A DNA stretch of 64,000 nt from an uncultured Luminiphilus sp. (GCA_943789425.1 CALSUB010000009.1:62001-126000); one strand, 5' to 3'; positions 1 to 9,596 are shown, counted from the stretch's first letter. Translations and numbers: made by a program. The notes: a model not told the origin generated them from the letters alone.

Positions 1-297
1 GGACAAGAGGTGGTTAGTGCGTTGCTGCAGGCCGGTGAGGATCGTTTTCGCCCCATCATTTTGACGTCTTTGACGACCTTTGTGGGTCTGCTCCCGATCA
101 TGTCAGAGACAAGCGTTCAGGCACAGTTTTTGATTCCCATGGTGACCTCATTGTCCTTCGGCGTGCTGTTCGCCACGGGTGTCACCCTAATACTCGTCCC
201 TGCTCTGTACCTGATCGCGGAGGACCTGAGTGCATTCAAATCACGTTTCTTGGCCCGCTATCAGCGCCACCAAGGGGAGACCCCTAGCCCGTCTTAG
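1..297 (+). CDS. RND-family efflux permease, C-terminal end (partial)
   Basis: The reading frame is open from base 1, so the gene begins outside the window; the GTG at base 10 is internal. The visible ~98 residues match the end of an AcrB/HAE1-type inner-membrane proton-driven efflux pump: a cytoplasmic loop with [18 protein letters not shown], then two hydrophobic segments ending [12 protein letters not shown] and a short charged tail. In this family that loop precedes the last transmembrane helices. The substrate cannot be told from this fragment. The frame ends at a TAG, followed by a stem-loop and the convergent pckA gene. Confidence 0.85.
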   Translation, partial: GQEVVSALLQAGEDRFRPIILTSLTTFVGLLPIMSETSVQAQFLIPMVTSLSFGVLFATGVTLILVPALYLIAEDLSAFKSRFLARYQRHQGETPSPS

Positions 298-305
298 GCC
301 AGAGA

Positions 306-324
306 GGTGTCGCGTTGTGACACC
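306..324. terminator. stem-loop between convergent RND and pckA genes
   Basis: GGTGTC and GACACC form a perfect 6-bp stem around a 7-base loop in the 56-bp gap between two converging genes. There is no T-run on either side, so a terminator role is inferred mainly from position. Confidence 0.35.
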
Positions 325-353
325 GCTGGGTACCCCGGCGACTGATTATCCTG

Positions 354-1916
354 TCAGCGTGGCTGTGGTCCGGCGGCAATAATGGCCTCACTCACATCAA
401 ACTTCTTAATATTCTCTGTAAAGAGCGTCGCCAATTCATGGGCCTGTTCTTCATAGGCGTCGTCGTTCCCCCAACCTGCTTTGGGATTCGTGAATTGTGG
501 ATCAACGCCCTCAATGTGGGTGGGGTAATAGAGGTTGAGGCTCTCGATGTGCTGGGTCTCTGTGCCGATCAGTGAGCCTTCTTGAGCTGCTTTGACCACT
601 GCGCGGGTAACGGGGATGGGAAAGCGTGCGCCGCTCCCGCCAGGTGCGCCAGAGCCTCCGGCCCATCCGGTATTGATCAAGTAAACCTGACTGCCAAAAT
701 CTTCAATGCGCTTAATCAGTAGCTCAGCGTAGTCCCCTGCCGGTCTTGGCATGAAAGGTGCGCCAAAGCAGGTTGAAAACGTCGGGTTGATGCCGGCCTC
801 AGCGCCCACTTCGGTAGAGCCCACTCGAGCCGTATAGCCGGACAGAAAATGAAAAGCGGCGGCCTCTTTGGATAAGATCGAAACGGGCGGTAACACACCA
901 AATACGTCACAGGTAAGGAAGATGACGCAGCCGGGTTCTCCACCAGCATTACTGGATGAGCGTTTTTGAACATGCTCAAGGGGATAGCAGCAGCGGCCAT
1001 TTTCGGTCAGTTTGGTATCGCAGTAGTCGGCATGTCCTTGCTCGTCGAGTACCACGTTTTCGATGATCGCACCGGTTCGGATCGCGTCCCAAATAACGGG
1101 TTCATTTTTCTGGCTTAAATCAATGGTTTTTGCGTAACAACCGCCTTCAATGTTGAAGACTGATCCTTTAGACCAGCCATGCTCGTCATCACCGATGAGG
1201 TAACGACCGGGATCCGCAGACAGCGTCGTTTTGCCCGTACCGGAGAGGCCGAAAAACAAGGTGGTGTCGCCGGCCTCGCCAATATTGGCGGAACAGTGCA
1301 TCGGCATGACGTCCTTTTCTGGCAGTAAGAAATTCTGAACTGAGAACATCGCCTTTTTCATTTCTCCGGCATAACGCATGCCGGCGATTAAGACTTTACG
1401 TTGTCCGAAATGAATGATGACGGTGCCGTCAGAGTGCGTGCCGTCGCGCTCAGGGTCACAGACAAAGTCGGCAACATTGAGTATTTTCCATTCGGGTTTA
1501 TGCGATGGGTTGTAGGTTTCAGGCTGGATGAACATGTTGCGACCAAACAAGGATTGCCAAGCGGTGGCAGTAATCACTTTGACCGGGAGGTAGTGATCAC
1601 TGTGCGCTCCAACATGCATGTATTGCACCCAGGTCTCGGACTGACTGGCGTGGGATTTAACACGCTCCCAAAGCGCGTCAAAACGATCTGCGTCGAACGG
1701 TCGGTTCACGCCGCCCCAGTCGATCGCCTCCTCGCTGGAGGGCTCTTTAACGACAAAGCGATCTGCAGGCGATCGACCGGTGCGGGGTCCGGTTTCGATT
1801 CGCAACGCGCCGGTGTCAGATAAAATGCCCTCACCCCGCTCAAGTGCCATTTCAATGAGTGCGGCAGGCAATAGTTCGGTGTGAGTGTCAGGAGGTGTGG
1901 GGACTGCGTCGGTCAT
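354..1916 (-). CDS. pckA: Phosphoenolpyruvate carboxykinase (ATP)
   Basis: Converts oxaloacetate plus ATP to phosphoenolpyruvate, CO2 and ADP, the first committed step of gluconeogenesis, in the cytosol. The ATP-dependent family is shown by [10 protein letters not shown] near the N-terminus, the P-loop [11 protein letters not shown], the PEPCK-specific [10 protein letters not shown] block and [13 protein letters not shown]. The open frame runs upstream to base 2006, but the first 30 residues do not look family-like; the ATG at 1916 (MTDAVPTPP) gives 520 aa, close to the usual 520-540. hslO lies just upstream on the same strand, as in many gammaproteobacteria. Gluconeogenesis fits a bacterium growing on lipid-like or aromatic carbon. 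Confidence 0.95.
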   Translation of the reverse strand: MTDAVPTPPDTHTELLPAALIEMALERGEGILSDTGALRIETGPRTGRSPADRFVVKEPSSEEAIDWGGVNRPFDADRFDALWERVKSHASQSETWVQYMHVGAHSDHYLPVKVITATAWQSLFGRNMFIQPETYNPSHKPEWKILNVADFVCDPERDGTHSDGTVIIHFGQRKVLIAGMRYAGEMKKAMFSVQNFLLPEKDVMPMHCSANIGEAGDTTLFFGLSGTGKTTLSADPGRYLIGDDEHGWSKGSVFNIEGGCYAKTIDLSQKNEPVIWDAIRTGAIIENVVLDEQGHADYCDTKLTENGRCCYPLEHVQKRSSSNAGGEPGCVIFLTCDVFGVLPPVSILSKEAAAFHFLSGYTARVGSTEVGAEAGINPTFSTCFGAPFMPRPAGDYAELLIKRIEDFGSQVYLINTGWAGGSGAPGGSGARFPIPVTRAVVKAAQEGSLIGTETQHIESLNLYYPTHIEGVDPQFTNPKAGWGNDDAYEEQAHELATLFTENIKKFDVSEAIIAAGPQPR

Positions 1917-2009
1917 TTTGGGTTCCGTGATGATTGCATAATGGCAATGGGTTTGTGTGAGTTGCTCGTCGTTTCGCTGTTGGTTTGTTCGTGGTTCATT
2001 CGTCAAATG

Positions 2010-2897
2010 TTAATGAAGCGTCCTAGCCTCGCCGTCAGTGGGCTCGGGAGTGCTAGCGGCTGTTTCCAACACCTCTGGGCCGAAACGATATGATGTACCG
2101 CACAGTTCACAAGTCAACGTGATCTCACCCAGTTCAGCGAGAATGTCCGCTTTTTCTGATTCCGGTAATAAGGCAATGGTATTGGCACTTCGCTCACGAC
2201 TACACCGACATTTAAACAAAATGGGGGTGGGTGGGTACAGCGTTACGGTTTCCTCATGATAAAGCTTGAATAGTAGCGTCTCTGAGGGTAGGTCTAGCAA
2301 CTCAGCCGAGCTGATGGTTTCAGCCAGCGTGCAGAGGTGGTGCCACTGTTCTTCTCGCGCAGTCCCTTCGGATAGCTGTGCGGGGAGCTGTTGCAGCATC
2401 AAGCCAGAGCTGGTTTGACCGTCACTGGCAAGCCAAAATTTGGCCCCCAGTTGTTCACTCTGAGCAAAATAGGCCTCTAGGACCTCGGCGAGAGAGCCGT
2501 TTTCTAAAGCGACGATCCCTTGATATCGCTGTCCTTGGTCCCGCTCTATCGTCAGCGCTAGCTGCCCACCCTCGAGTAGCGACATTGGGTCGGTGCTCTC
2601 TTGTTGAATGTCGCCTTGGGCAATGCCGCGAATATGGCCTTCGCTCGAACACTCCACCATCGCGAGGGTAATCGCTTGGCTACTTCTTGCTTGCAGGATG
2701 ATCCTGCCTTCATATTTCAAGTTATTACTGATCAGTACGGCGGCGGAGGCAAACTCACCGAGTAAGCGGGTGACCGTCTTGCTGTAGGGTTGTTGCCCCA
2801 GCATATCCACTAGGGCTGAGCCTAGCTTGACGGTCTCTCCACGCACATCAATGCCGTCAAATAGGAAGCGGAGGCTTGTATCAGTGAGCATTTTCAT
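2010..2897 (-). CDS. hslO: Hsp33 redox-regulated chaperonin
   Basis: Cytosolic holdase chaperone activated by oxidation. The N-terminal domain (RFLFDGIDVRGE, then YEGRIILQ and EGGQLALTIERDQGQRYQG) is typical Hsp33, and the C-terminal zinc switch is complete: CRCSRERS (CxC) followed about 30 residues later by CELC (CxxC). In the family these four cysteines bind zinc when reduced and form disulfides under oxidative stress. The ORF opens at 2915, but ATG 2897 (or 2891) matches family N-termini better; no strong Shine-Dalgarno separates the choices. It precedes pckA by about 90 bp and may be cotranscribed with it. Confidence 0.95.
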   Translation of the reverse strand: MKMLTDTSLRFLFDGIDVRGETVKLGSALVDMLGQQPYSKTVTRLLGEFASAAVLISNNLKYEGRIILQARSSQAITLAMVECSSEGHIRGIAQGDIQQESTDPMSLLEGGQLALTIERDQGQRYQGIVALENGSLAEVLEAYFAQSEQLGAKFWLASDGQTSSGLMLQQLPAQLSEGTAREEQWHHLCTLAETISSAELLDLPSETLLFKLYHEETVTLYPPTPILFKCRCSRERSANTIALLPESEKADILAELGEITLTCELCGTSYRFGPEVLETAASTPEPTDGEARTLH

Positions 2898-2967
2898 GGG
2901 GCCGCAGTGTATCATTGGGGGCTCACAGCATAGCTGGGTGTCAGCCGCATCCCAATCGGATTACTGA

Positions 2968-3249
2968 ATGTCTGCCATTTATTTATCTGAGTCTCATCAT
3001 CTTGACGCCGATGCCCGAGAGCGGGCCCTGCAGGCGCTGCATGACTACCTGTCACAGAGCTTAGGTGCGAACGTGGTAAGGCATGACGCCGAGCTCGTAT
3101 TCAGTGGAGCCGGCTATTCCGGAACCGTCTCGTTAGAGGAGGAACAAGTTCACGGTGAGTTGAAGCTTGGCCTACTGATGAGGCCGATGAAGGGCACCAT
3201 TACGCGGGAAATAAAAGCGGTATTGGCGACCTACCTCGAGGGCAACTAA
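2968..3249 (+). CDS. Polyhydroxyalkanoic-acid-system-like small protein
   Basis: A 93-aa soluble protein with no signal peptide or membrane segment. The pattern of a short helix (ALQALHDYLSQSLGA), a beta region (ELVFSGAGYSGTVSLEEE) and a C-terminal LGLLMRPMKGTITREIKAVL resembles the PHA_gran_rgn family (PF09650) of roughly 90-100 aa. Members are found near PHA genes but also alone, and their function is not established. No PHA gene is visible in this window. The assignment is by pattern recall, not a search. Confidence 0.55.
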   Translation: MSAIYLSESHHLDADARERALQALHDYLSQSLGANVVRHDAELVFSGAGYSGTVSLEEEQVHGELKLGLLMRPMKGTITREIKAVLATYLEGN

Positions 3250-3268
3250 GCCCTCTCGGTAAGGGGTT

Positions 3269-3535
3269 TTAACTGCTGAGTGCTTTGACTCTTGCGTTCA
3301 GACGGCTCTTATGCCGCGCCGCCTTATTCTTTTTGATGATGCCCCGGTTCGCCATTCGGTCAATCACAGGGACCGCTGAGTCGTAGGCTGCTTGCGCTTC
3401 CTGCGCATTGTCAGCATCGATTGCCGCAACGACCTGCTTAATCTTGGTGCGCACTAAGGATCGTAAGCCGGCGTTATGTGCCCGACGCTTGTCATTTTGT
3501 CGAGCACGCTTTTGTGCTTGGGGGGAATTAGCCAC
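3269..3535 (-). CDS. rpsT: 30S ribosomal protein S20, GTG start
   Basis: Primary 16S rRNA-binding protein of the small subunit. The frame gives 88 aa beginning ANSPQAQKRARQNDKRRAHN after the initiator, and ends in a lysine-rich helix (IIKKNKAARHKSRLNARVKAL). The ORF track extends to 3598, but the real start is the GTG at 3535, preceded by a TTGGAG Shine-Dalgarno about 8 bases upstream. A non-ATG start is notable because E. coli rpsT uses UUG, which is linked to translational autoregulation; the same may hold here. Confidence 0.95.
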   Translation of the reverse strand: MANSPQAQKRARQNDKRRAHNAGLRSLVRTKIKQVVAAIDADNAQEAQAAYDSAVPVIDRMANRGIIKKNKAARHKSRLNARVKALSS

Positions 3536-3642
3536 CAGTAATCTCCAAGGGACTATCAAACGGGCGCGAATGATCAGAGATACACGATTCAATGTCAACT
3601 AGCAGGATCATGACAACGTTGCTAATAGGGCTTATTAACTGT

Positions 3643-3867
3643 TTACCACCCTAACCCGATCAGTAACCAGCCCAGCGCCGCAAAAGCGACCGAAGAACCC
3701 GCCTGGTCTAAGCGAAACAGGGCGTAGCCATAGCTGAGGGGAGGTAACAATAGAGTAACCATCCCCCAAGTAAATTCTGTTCGCCAGGAGGTAATCATGA
3801 GCAGCACCCAGCTGACGAGCAAGCATGCGGCCCCTAGGGTCATTAAAAACGAACTTGAAGCTTCCAT
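3643..3867 (-). CDS. Small membrane protein, unknown function
   Basis: A 74-aa frame starting at an ATG with a good upstream GAGAGGA. It has three hydrophobic stretches (about residues 6-25, 30-50, 57-73) separated by short loops such as TSWRTEF, so it is probably an inner-membrane protein with three helices. An overlapping ORF on the same strand (3635-3988) has ordinary composition and is judged a shadow. I do not recognise the family. It lies downstream of the divergent acyltransferase promoter and runs toward rpsT. Confidence 0.55.
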   Translation of the reverse strand: MEASSSFLMTLGAACLLVSWVLLMITSWRTEFTWGMVTLLLPPLSYGYALFRLDQAGSSVAFAALGWLLIGLGW

Positions 3868-3964
3868 TTGTCCTCTCTGAAGGGTAGGTTGCGATGCGCC
3901 GCGAAGGGTACCAGAAAGCCGCAAGCAAGGGCACAATGACGTGGTGCTTGATCACAGGAATCGC

Positions 3965-5125
3965 ATGACAGAGATCGAACCGCTGCACGACGATGATCCG
4001 TTCGCAGAGATCAGGCCTTATTCCAACCGCGAGGCCCCGGATGTCCTGCGCCGATTGGCCCTCGATGCTGAGCTGACAGAGACCCTTGCCCAGTGGAGGC
4101 TGTCTCGGCTTAATCGTATTTGGCCTGCCTTAGCCCAAGCCCTCGCGAGACTGTGGTTGCAGCGGATGGTGCGTCGATTGTCGTCAGTCGAGGACCTGCA
4201 GAACCTCATTGCGCCAGCACTGTCCCGCACGATTAAGAAAACATCCCAGTTCTCGGTTAGCGGTATTGAGCATCTCGACCTGAAGCAGGCCCGCGTGTAT
4301 CTGAGTAATCACCGCGATATTTTTCTGGATGCTGCGTATGCAAATTACGCGTTGCATCGCATGGGGGCGAGGACGATGTCGCTTGCGATCGGCGATAACC
4401 TACTGTCTAAACAGTGGGTGGCCGACTTAATGCGCCTTAATAAAAGCTTTGTGGTGAAGCGAAATCTCGGCGGCCCTAGGGCATTACTGGCGGCGACAAA
4501 GCTATTGGCGAAATTCATACGACAGTCTGTTACCCAAGATCACAACCCCATTTGGATCGCACAGAGGGAGGGGCGGGCAAAGGATGGCTGCGATGTGACT
4601 GAACCTGCGGTGATCAAAATGCTGACGCTATCTCGGGATCAGAACGAATCACGCGAATCAGTGCTGAAAAGTCTCAATATCGTGCCGCTTGTTATTGCTT
4701 ACGAACTGGATCCCTGCGATGAATTAAAGGCGGCCGAGCTGTCTGCTGGCGCGACCTATACCAAAGCTGAATTTGAGGATGTGGCATCAATGTCTCTCGG
4801 GATTATGGGCCAAAAGGGTTGCGTGCATCTGCATTTCGGAGATCCACTGGACCCTGACCTCGACGTCGCCGGTGTGGTGAGTGCTATCGATCAGCAGATG
4901 GTCGCCCATTATCGTTTATATCGAACCAATGTCTGGGCTTGGGAGTGGCTTCATGGCGAGCAGGTGCCCGATTTTGTGACCGCTCATGAAGGGGAAATTT
5001 CCGAGTCGGCGTTTCGATTACGGATCGAAGCCGCTCCAGTGCAGTATCGAGACCAGTTATTGGCAATGTATGCCAATCCAGTCAGTCGTCTACTGAGCGA
5101 AACGGTCGCACTAGAGGGCCATTAA
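3965..5125 (+). CDS. PlsC-like 1-acyl-sn-glycerol-3-phosphate acyltransferase
   Basis: A 386-aa protein of the glycerolipid acyltransferase superfamily, predicted to transfer an acyl chain to a (lyso)phospholipid precursor at the membrane. The catalytic block reads YLSNHRDIFLD. The His-to-Asp spacing is one longer than the classical HX4D; related gammaproteobacterial proteins also use NHRDI.LD. A second block, RLNKSFVVKRN, and the WIAQREGRAKDG segment match the substrate-phosphate-binding region of that subgroup. The start at ATG 3965 is preceded by AGGA; the ORF upstream to 3941 is ignored. The stop is one base from the dinG start, so the two are probably cotranscribed. Confidence 0.8.
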   Translation: MTEIEPLHDDDPFAEIRPYSNREAPDVLRRLALDAELTETLAQWRLSRLNRIWPALAQALARLWLQRMVRRLSSVEDLQNLIAPALSRTIKKTSQFSVSGIEHLDLKQARVYLSNHRDIFLDAAYANYALHRMGARTMSLAIGDNLLSKQWVADLMRLNKSFVVKRNLGGPRALLAATKLLAKFIRQSVTQDHNPIWIAQREGRAKDGCDVTEPAVIKMLTLSRDQNESRESVLKSLNIVPLVIAYELDPCDELKAAELSAGATYTKAEFEDVASMSLGIMGQKGCVHLHFGDPLDPDLDVAGVVSAIDQQMVAHYRLYRTNVWAWEWLHGEQVPDFVTAHEGEISESAFRLRIEAAPVQYRDQLLAMYANPVSRLLSETVALEGH

Positions 5126-5126
5126 G

Positions 5127-7247
5127 GTGATCGACGAGGCGCTACAGGACGAGATCCGCGTGGCCTATCAGACGCTCACTGAAGCGCTGCAACTCAATCC
5201 CCGGTGGGGACAGCGTCAAATGATCGCGGAGGTAGCCAATGCGCTGGGTGATCCCGAGGCTGACCCACCGATTGCAGTCGTCGAGGCGGGAACGGGTACT
5301 GGAAAAACCGTGGCTTACTTAGTCGCTGCCTTACCAATCGCGCGTAAGCGAGGAAAAAAAGTGGTGGTTGCTTCGGCCACGATTGCGCTACAGGAACAGC
5401 TGTTATTTCGCGATTTACCTGATGTGATGCATAACAGTGGTCTTGAATATGAGGCAGCGCTGGCCAAGGGGAGAGGTCGTTATATTTGCCTCCTGAAGCT
5501 CGATCACCAACTGTCTGAACAGGTCATCGATCCTGTTATCCCACTCTACCCCGACGAATTTGCCGCGCCCGACAGGGCGTTAGCAGGGCCCATTTTTGAT
5601 GAAATGGTAGCCGCGTTGGGCTCAGATCGTTGGGATGGCGACTTCGATTCTTGGCCTGGCAGTCTCGATGTGGGGGTGAAGCGATTGGTGTCGACAGAGC
5701 AAAGTCAGTGTATTGGTCGCCGTTGCCCGCATGTCAGCCAATGTAGCTTTTTCCGTGCCCGCGAAGGTTTAGAGAATGCCGATATCGTGGTCACTAATCA
5801 TGATTTAGTGCTGTCAGATTTACGTCTTGGTGGTGGGGTGATCCTGCCAGCACCGGAGGATTGTTTTTATATTTTTGATGAGGGGCACCAGCTGCCCAGT
5901 AAATGCCTGAATCATTTTGCGCTTCGCTTTCACAGTGGCACCACTTTGCAGGGGTTGCGAGATAGCGAGCGCTGGGTAGAGAGCTCAAGTGTTGGTTGGA
6001 TCAAGCGTGGATTGGATGAGCGAATTATGCCGACGCTGACGGCGCTCTTTGACGATCTGCTTGAGCGCACGCTCCAGATCGCTGAGACAGTCTGGGCATT
6101 GTTTCCTGACGAGGGGGTGGAGCGAGCGGAGTATCGACTACCTCATGGCCGAGTCCCTGCTGGGTTCGCCGAACAGGCAACCCTGCTATTGGCGCAATGG
6201 GAGAAACTGCACCGAGAGGCTGGCCGCCTAGAGGCAATGCTTGAAAATAGAACCAACGAGACCGCGCTGGTGCCAAAAGAGCAGGGCGATCCTGTCAATG
6301 ATCCCGATGTTGACTTAGTCAATGCGCAAGGCATGGTGGCGCGTGCAGAACAGCAGGTCGCGGTATGGAGGGCATTTGCTCAGGCGCCTAGTAATGACCA
6401 GCCTGGTGACGGCTGGGCGCGCTGGTGCTTGCATCGGGGCAATCTGCAGTCAGTAGAATGTCAGGCCAGTCCAATATTACCCGGCGAGTTGCTGAAGGAC
6501 GCGATTTGGGACCGGGCCGCTGGTGCGGTAGTAACGTCTGCAACCCTGGCGGCACTGGGTACTTTTGATCGCTTTCGAGAGCGTTCGGGAATACCGAGCT
6601 CGGCGAGGTGGAAGCAAGTTGCGAGTCCCTTTGATCCTAAGAAAGCCATATTCTCAGTGCCGGCCATGACAACTGAACCGAGTCAAGCAGACGCCCATAC
6701 AGAGGAACTCATCGCCTTGATACCGGAGCTCATACGAGATGATCTCGGCGTCTTGTTATTGTTCACGTCACGTCGTCAACTTGAGGCGGTGTTGGCGGGT
6801 ATCGCCACTGAGATCTCGCATCATCGATTGGTGCAAGACCAGTTGAGTAAAAGTGCTCTGCTTACGGAGCATCGTCGCAATATCGATAGAGGCGAACCGT
6901 CGGCGATATTTGGATTGGCAAGTTTTTTTGAGGGTATCGATCTGCCAGGCGACTACTGCCGACATGTGGTGATTGCTAAGCTACCCTTTGCCGTCCCTGA
7001 CGATCCGATTTCTTCGGCTCACGCGGAACTACTCGACGCACAAGGTCGGGATCCCTTCATGGAGATCAATGTCCCGGATGCCGCACAGAAATTGATTCAG
7101 GCTAGCGGCAGATTGCAGCGCACTGAAGATGATGAGGGCCGTATTACGCTGCTCGACAAGCGCTTATTGAGTCGCCGTTATGGGCGAGTGATGTTGGAGA
7201 CGCTGCCCGCCTTCACCTTTGAGTTGGCGGGAAGCGCGTCACGGTAA
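5127..7247 (+). CDS. dinG: ATP-dependent DNA helicase DinG (XPD-like, Fe-S)
   Basis: 5'-3' superfamily 2 helicase acting on DNA-repair and R-loop substrates. Visible: Walker A EAGTGTGKT at residues 53-61; the Walker B variant DEGH (FDEGHQLP), as in E. coli DinG; and the iron-sulphur cysteines, one in RGRYIC and three in C-x4-C-x5-C (CIGRRCPHVSQC), the E. coli DinG spacing. The C-terminal helicase domain has SFFEGIDLPGD and QASGRLQRTEDD. At 706 aa the length is normal (E. coli 716). It starts with GTG one base after the acyltransferase stop. I saw no convincing LexA box nearby. Confidence 0.93.
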   Translation: MIDEALQDEIRVAYQTLTEALQLNPRWGQRQMIAEVANALGDPEADPPIAVVEAGTGTGKTVAYLVAALPIARKRGKKVVVASATIALQEQLLFRDLPDVMHNSGLEYEAALAKGRGRYICLLKLDHQLSEQVIDPVIPLYPDEFAAPDRALAGPIFDEMVAALGSDRWDGDFDSWPGSLDVGVKRLVSTEQSQCIGRRCPHVSQCSFFRAREGLENADIVVTNHDLVLSDLRLGGGVILPAPEDCFYIFDEGHQLPSKCLNHFALRFHSGTTLQGLRDSERWVESSSVGWIKRGLDERIMPTLTALFDDLLERTLQIAETVWALFPDEGVERAEYRLPHGRVPAGFAEQATLLLAQWEKLHREAGRLEAMLENRTNETALVPKEQGDPVNDPDVDLVNAQGMVARAEQQVAVWRAFAQAPSNDQPGDGWARWCLHRGNLQSVECQASPILPGELLKDAIWDRAAGAVVTSATLAALGTFDRFRERSGIPSSARWKQVASPFDPKKAIFSVPAMTTEPSQADAHTEELIALIPELIRDDLGVLLLFTSRRQLEAVLAGIATEISHHRLVQDQLSKSALLTEHRRNIDRGEPSAIFGLASFFEGIDLPGDYCRHVVIAKLPFAVPDDPISSAHAELLDAQGRDPFMEINVPDAAQKLIQASGRLQRTEDDEGRITLLDKRLLSRRYGRVMLETLPAFTFELAGSASR

Positions 7248-7262
7248 AGGTGGGGTAAAAAG

Positions 7263-7607
7263 ATGGCGTTAACATCAGATGAGTCCGCGCGTAATGAGAT
7301 TGCAGCGCAATTGATTGAGCTGGAGGCTGGCTTGAGACAATCGGGTTTGTGGTCTGATGAAGTGCGTTCACCAGAGTCTTTGATGTCGGATCAACCCTTT
7401 GCTGTCGATGTGCTGGAGATGGAGCAATGGTTGCAGTATGTATTTTTGCCCACGCTATATCACCTATTAGAACAGAATGCCCCTATGCCTGAGCAATGTG
7501 CGATCGCGCCCATGGCTGAGGAAACATTGGGTAAGAAGCCCATTCCTTGCAAGGCACTGATCGCGACGCTAAGGGATCTCGATCGTCTCATTACGGAGAC
7601 GCGCTAA
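7263..7607 (+). CDS. yqcC: YqcC family protein (DUF446)
   Basis: A 114-aa all-helical soluble protein. The order of conserved blocks (QLIELEAGLRQSGLW, QPFAVDVLEMEQWLQYVFLP, a LLEQN-AP-P segment and a final LRDLDRLI helix) matches E. coli YqcC over its whole length. The function is not established. It follows dinG by 15 bp, so it is probably the last gene of that operon. A minus-strand terminator and the convergent catabolic island follow. Confidence 0.85.
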   Translation: MALTSDESARNEIAAQLIELEAGLRQSGLWSDEVRSPESLMSDQPFAVDVLEMEQWLQYVFLPTLYHLLEQNAPMPEQCAIAPMAEETLGKKPIPCKALIATLRDLDRLITETR

Positions 7608-7638
7608 GACACAAGCGCTGTGACCCCGAATAACAGGC

Positions 7639-7665
7639 AAAAAAAACCCCAGACGTACTCTGGGG
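7639..7665 (-). terminator. Rho-independent terminator of the SDR/ACAD operon
   Basis: CCCCAGA and TCTGGGG make a perfect 7-bp stem with a 5-base loop. Read on the minus strand it is followed by eight T. It lies about 20 bp after the stop of the minus-strand SDR gene. It marks the left edge of the catabolic island and separates it from the dinG-yqcC operon. Confidence 0.85.
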
Positions 7666-7685
7666 TCTTGATTAGACAGCAACGG

Positions 7686-8447
7686 TTAGAACTGAACGCG
7701 CTTGGTAAAGCCGCCATCAACCACCACATTGGTGCCTGTTGTCCATCCCGAACGCGGGCTGGCTAAGAAAGCCACGGTGTCCGCTATTTCATAATTGTCG
7801 CCCATTCGCCCCATGGGAATATTGGCAACGGTCGCATCGTAAAAATCGGTCATATGCGTTTTGATTTGCTCCCAGGCGCCGCCCTCAAAATAAACCGGTC
7901 CGGGGCTCACTGAATTCACGCGGATACCAGATCCTGCAAGGGCTTGCGCTAGATTGCTCGCATAATTTAAAAGCCCGGCTTTGATCGCGCCGTACGGGCT
8001 GGGGCCAGCGAAGGCTTCCACCGCCGCAGTGGTTGAAATCACCACGATGGCGCCCGAATCGGATTTTTCGAGATAGGGCTGGGTTAATTCTACGCCACGC
8101 CACGTTCCCATCATGTCGGATTCAAAGTTGGCGCGCCAGCCGGCCTCGCCATTGTCAGCGCCACCCGCCGAGACGTTGGGCACAAAGATATCGATGCCAC
8201 CGAGCGTCTCGGCACAGGCGTTGACCCATGCTTCAAGAGAGGCCGCGTCCGTCACGTCAACAACGCTACCGCAGGCCTTGACGCCTTTGCTGGTCAGTGA
8301 GGCGACCGTCTCATCAACCTCGGCTTGGTTGCGCGCACAGACGCCGATGTGGCAACCCTCATCCGCCAACGTTTCTGCAATGGCGCGACCAATGCCTTTG
8401 GTGGATCCAGTAATCAGGGCGACCTTATCTTTTAGTTGTAAATCCAT
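7686..8447 (-). CDS. SDR family NAD(P)-dependent oxidoreductase
   Basis: Classical short-chain dehydrogenase of 253 aa, predicted to oxidise or reduce an alcohol/ketone with NAD(P). It shows the cofactor motif TGSTKGIG near residue 14 and the catalytic YGAIK (YxxxK) preceded by VVISTTAA for the catalytic serine region. The usual NNAG block is replaced by PNVSAGG. The C-terminus has GTNVVVDGGF. ATG 8447 has AAGGAG upstream. It is last in a minus-strand operon behind two acyl-CoA dehydrogenases (27 bp gap), so a hydroxyacyl-CoA or ring-hydroxyl substrate in the same pathway is likely. The substrate is not known. Confidence 0.85.
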   Translation of the reverse strand: MDLQLKDKVALITGSTKGIGRAIAETLADEGCHIGVCARNQAEVDETVASLTSKGVKACGSVVDVTDAASLEAWVNACAETLGGIDIFVPNVSAGGADNGEAGWRANFESDMMGTWRGVELTQPYLEKSDSGAIVVISTTAAVEAFAGPSPYGAIKAGLLNYASNLAQALAGSGIRVNSVSPGPVYFEGGAWEQIKTHMTDFYDATVANIPMGRMGDNYEIADTVAFLASPRSGWTTGTNVVVDGGFTKRVQF

Positions 8448-8474
8448 AGCGTTTCTCCTTGTTAGTTAATGTCG

Positions 8475-9596
8475 TTATGCGGGACCGGCTGGGGCGATTT
8501 TGTTGTTATCGAGGGCCATGAATTCTTGAAGCGCTTCCCCCTTTGAGCACACCCAGGTTTCTAATGCGGTGACGCGCTTAAAGAAATGCCCCACGATGTA
8601 TTCATCGGTGGTGGCGATGCCGCCATGAAGCTGGATGGCTTCCTGCGTCACTTTTCTGCCCACAGCGGCGGATTTGACCTTAGCCGCGCGCGCAAACCGT
8701 GCTCGATCCGGCGAGTCGCGATCTGCCGCGTCGCAGGCAGCATAGACTAGGGATCGCGTGGTTTCAGTTTGAATGAGCATATTGGCCATGCGATGCTGCA
8801 ACGCTTGAAATGACGCCAGCGGCTGTCCAAATTGCTCTCGCTGCTTGGTGTAATCCACAGTCGTATCGAGTGCTGCCTGCGCTGCACCCAAGGTCTCTGC
8901 ACTGCTCAATGTCATCGCGCACTCCCGAAAGGCCGACAGCGCGTCTGACGCCGCATCTCCCATGAGTAATATTTGGTTATCGTCAATAGCGAGGTCAAAA
9001 TGACAGTTAGCGCCTCCTTTCCCATCGTGCGTTGGAAAAGTTTCACAGCTCAGTCCCTCGGCGTTTTTTGCCACCAATACCCACGCGAGTCCGTTGCAAC
9101 TGTCTGCCAAAACGACAAAGTGCGTGGCGGAGGCACCGGCGCTGATCCAGTATTTCCTCCCCTGCAAGTGCCAGCCAGATTCTGTTTTCGATAAGGTGGA
9201 AGAGGGGGACAGTCGGCTCTCCGCAGTCGGCTCATCAATGGCCGCTATCGCAATTAACTCGCCAGAGATGACGTCTGGTACGAGCGCGCCGGCTTGGTCA
9301 CTGTGCATCAAAACAGTACTCGCGACGGCAAGCGTATCGATTAAGGGTTCAGTGACGAGGTATTGGCCGCACAACTCAGCGAGAATGGCGATTTCGCGTA
9401 GGCCAAAGTTGAGGCCATCCATCGACTCAGGGAAAGGCATCGCTAGCCAGCCCATCTCGGCAAACGCCTGCCATTTCTGCGGCTGGCTATAAACGCCCTC
9501 GGCGATCTGATCACGCCGCTGATTAAAATCAGCATTGTCACGCAAGTATCGATCTGCGGTGTCCCACAGCATGGTTTGTTCTTCGGTCATCGTCAC
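8475..9596 (-). CDS. Acyl-CoA dehydrogenase family protein
   Basis: Flavoprotein of 373 aa introducing an alpha,beta double bond into an acyl-CoA. The domain order is the ACAD one: helical N-terminus (MGWLAMPFPES), a beta domain with GRKYWISAGA, and a helical C-terminus with TKQREQFGQPLASFQALQH and LHGGIATTDEY. It lacks the usual C-terminal YxGT block. It is encoded 9 bp downstream of a second, different ACAD gene. In known steroid side-chain pathways such adjacent unlike ACADs form alpha2beta2 enzymes, so this may be one half of a heteromer. The start is GTG 9596 with GAGG upstream; ATG 9590 is an alternative. Confidence 0.85.
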   Translation of the reverse strand: MTMTEEQTMLWDTADRYLRDNADFNQRRDQIAEGVYSQPQKWQAFAEMGWLAMPFPESMDGLNFGLREIAILAELCGQYLVTEPLIDTLAVASTVLMHSDQAGALVPDVISGELIAIAAIDEPTAESRLSPSSTLSKTESGWHLQGRKYWISAGASATHFVVLADSCNGLAWVLVAKNAEGLSCETFPTHDGKGGANCHFDLAIDDNQILLMGDAASDALSAFRECAMTLSSAETLGAAQAALDTTVDYTKQREQFGQPLASFQALQHRMANMLIQTETTRSLVYAACDAADRDSPDRARFARAAKVKSAAVGRKVTQEAIQLHGGIATTDEYIVGHFFKRVTALETWVCSKGEALQEFMALDNNKIAPAGPA

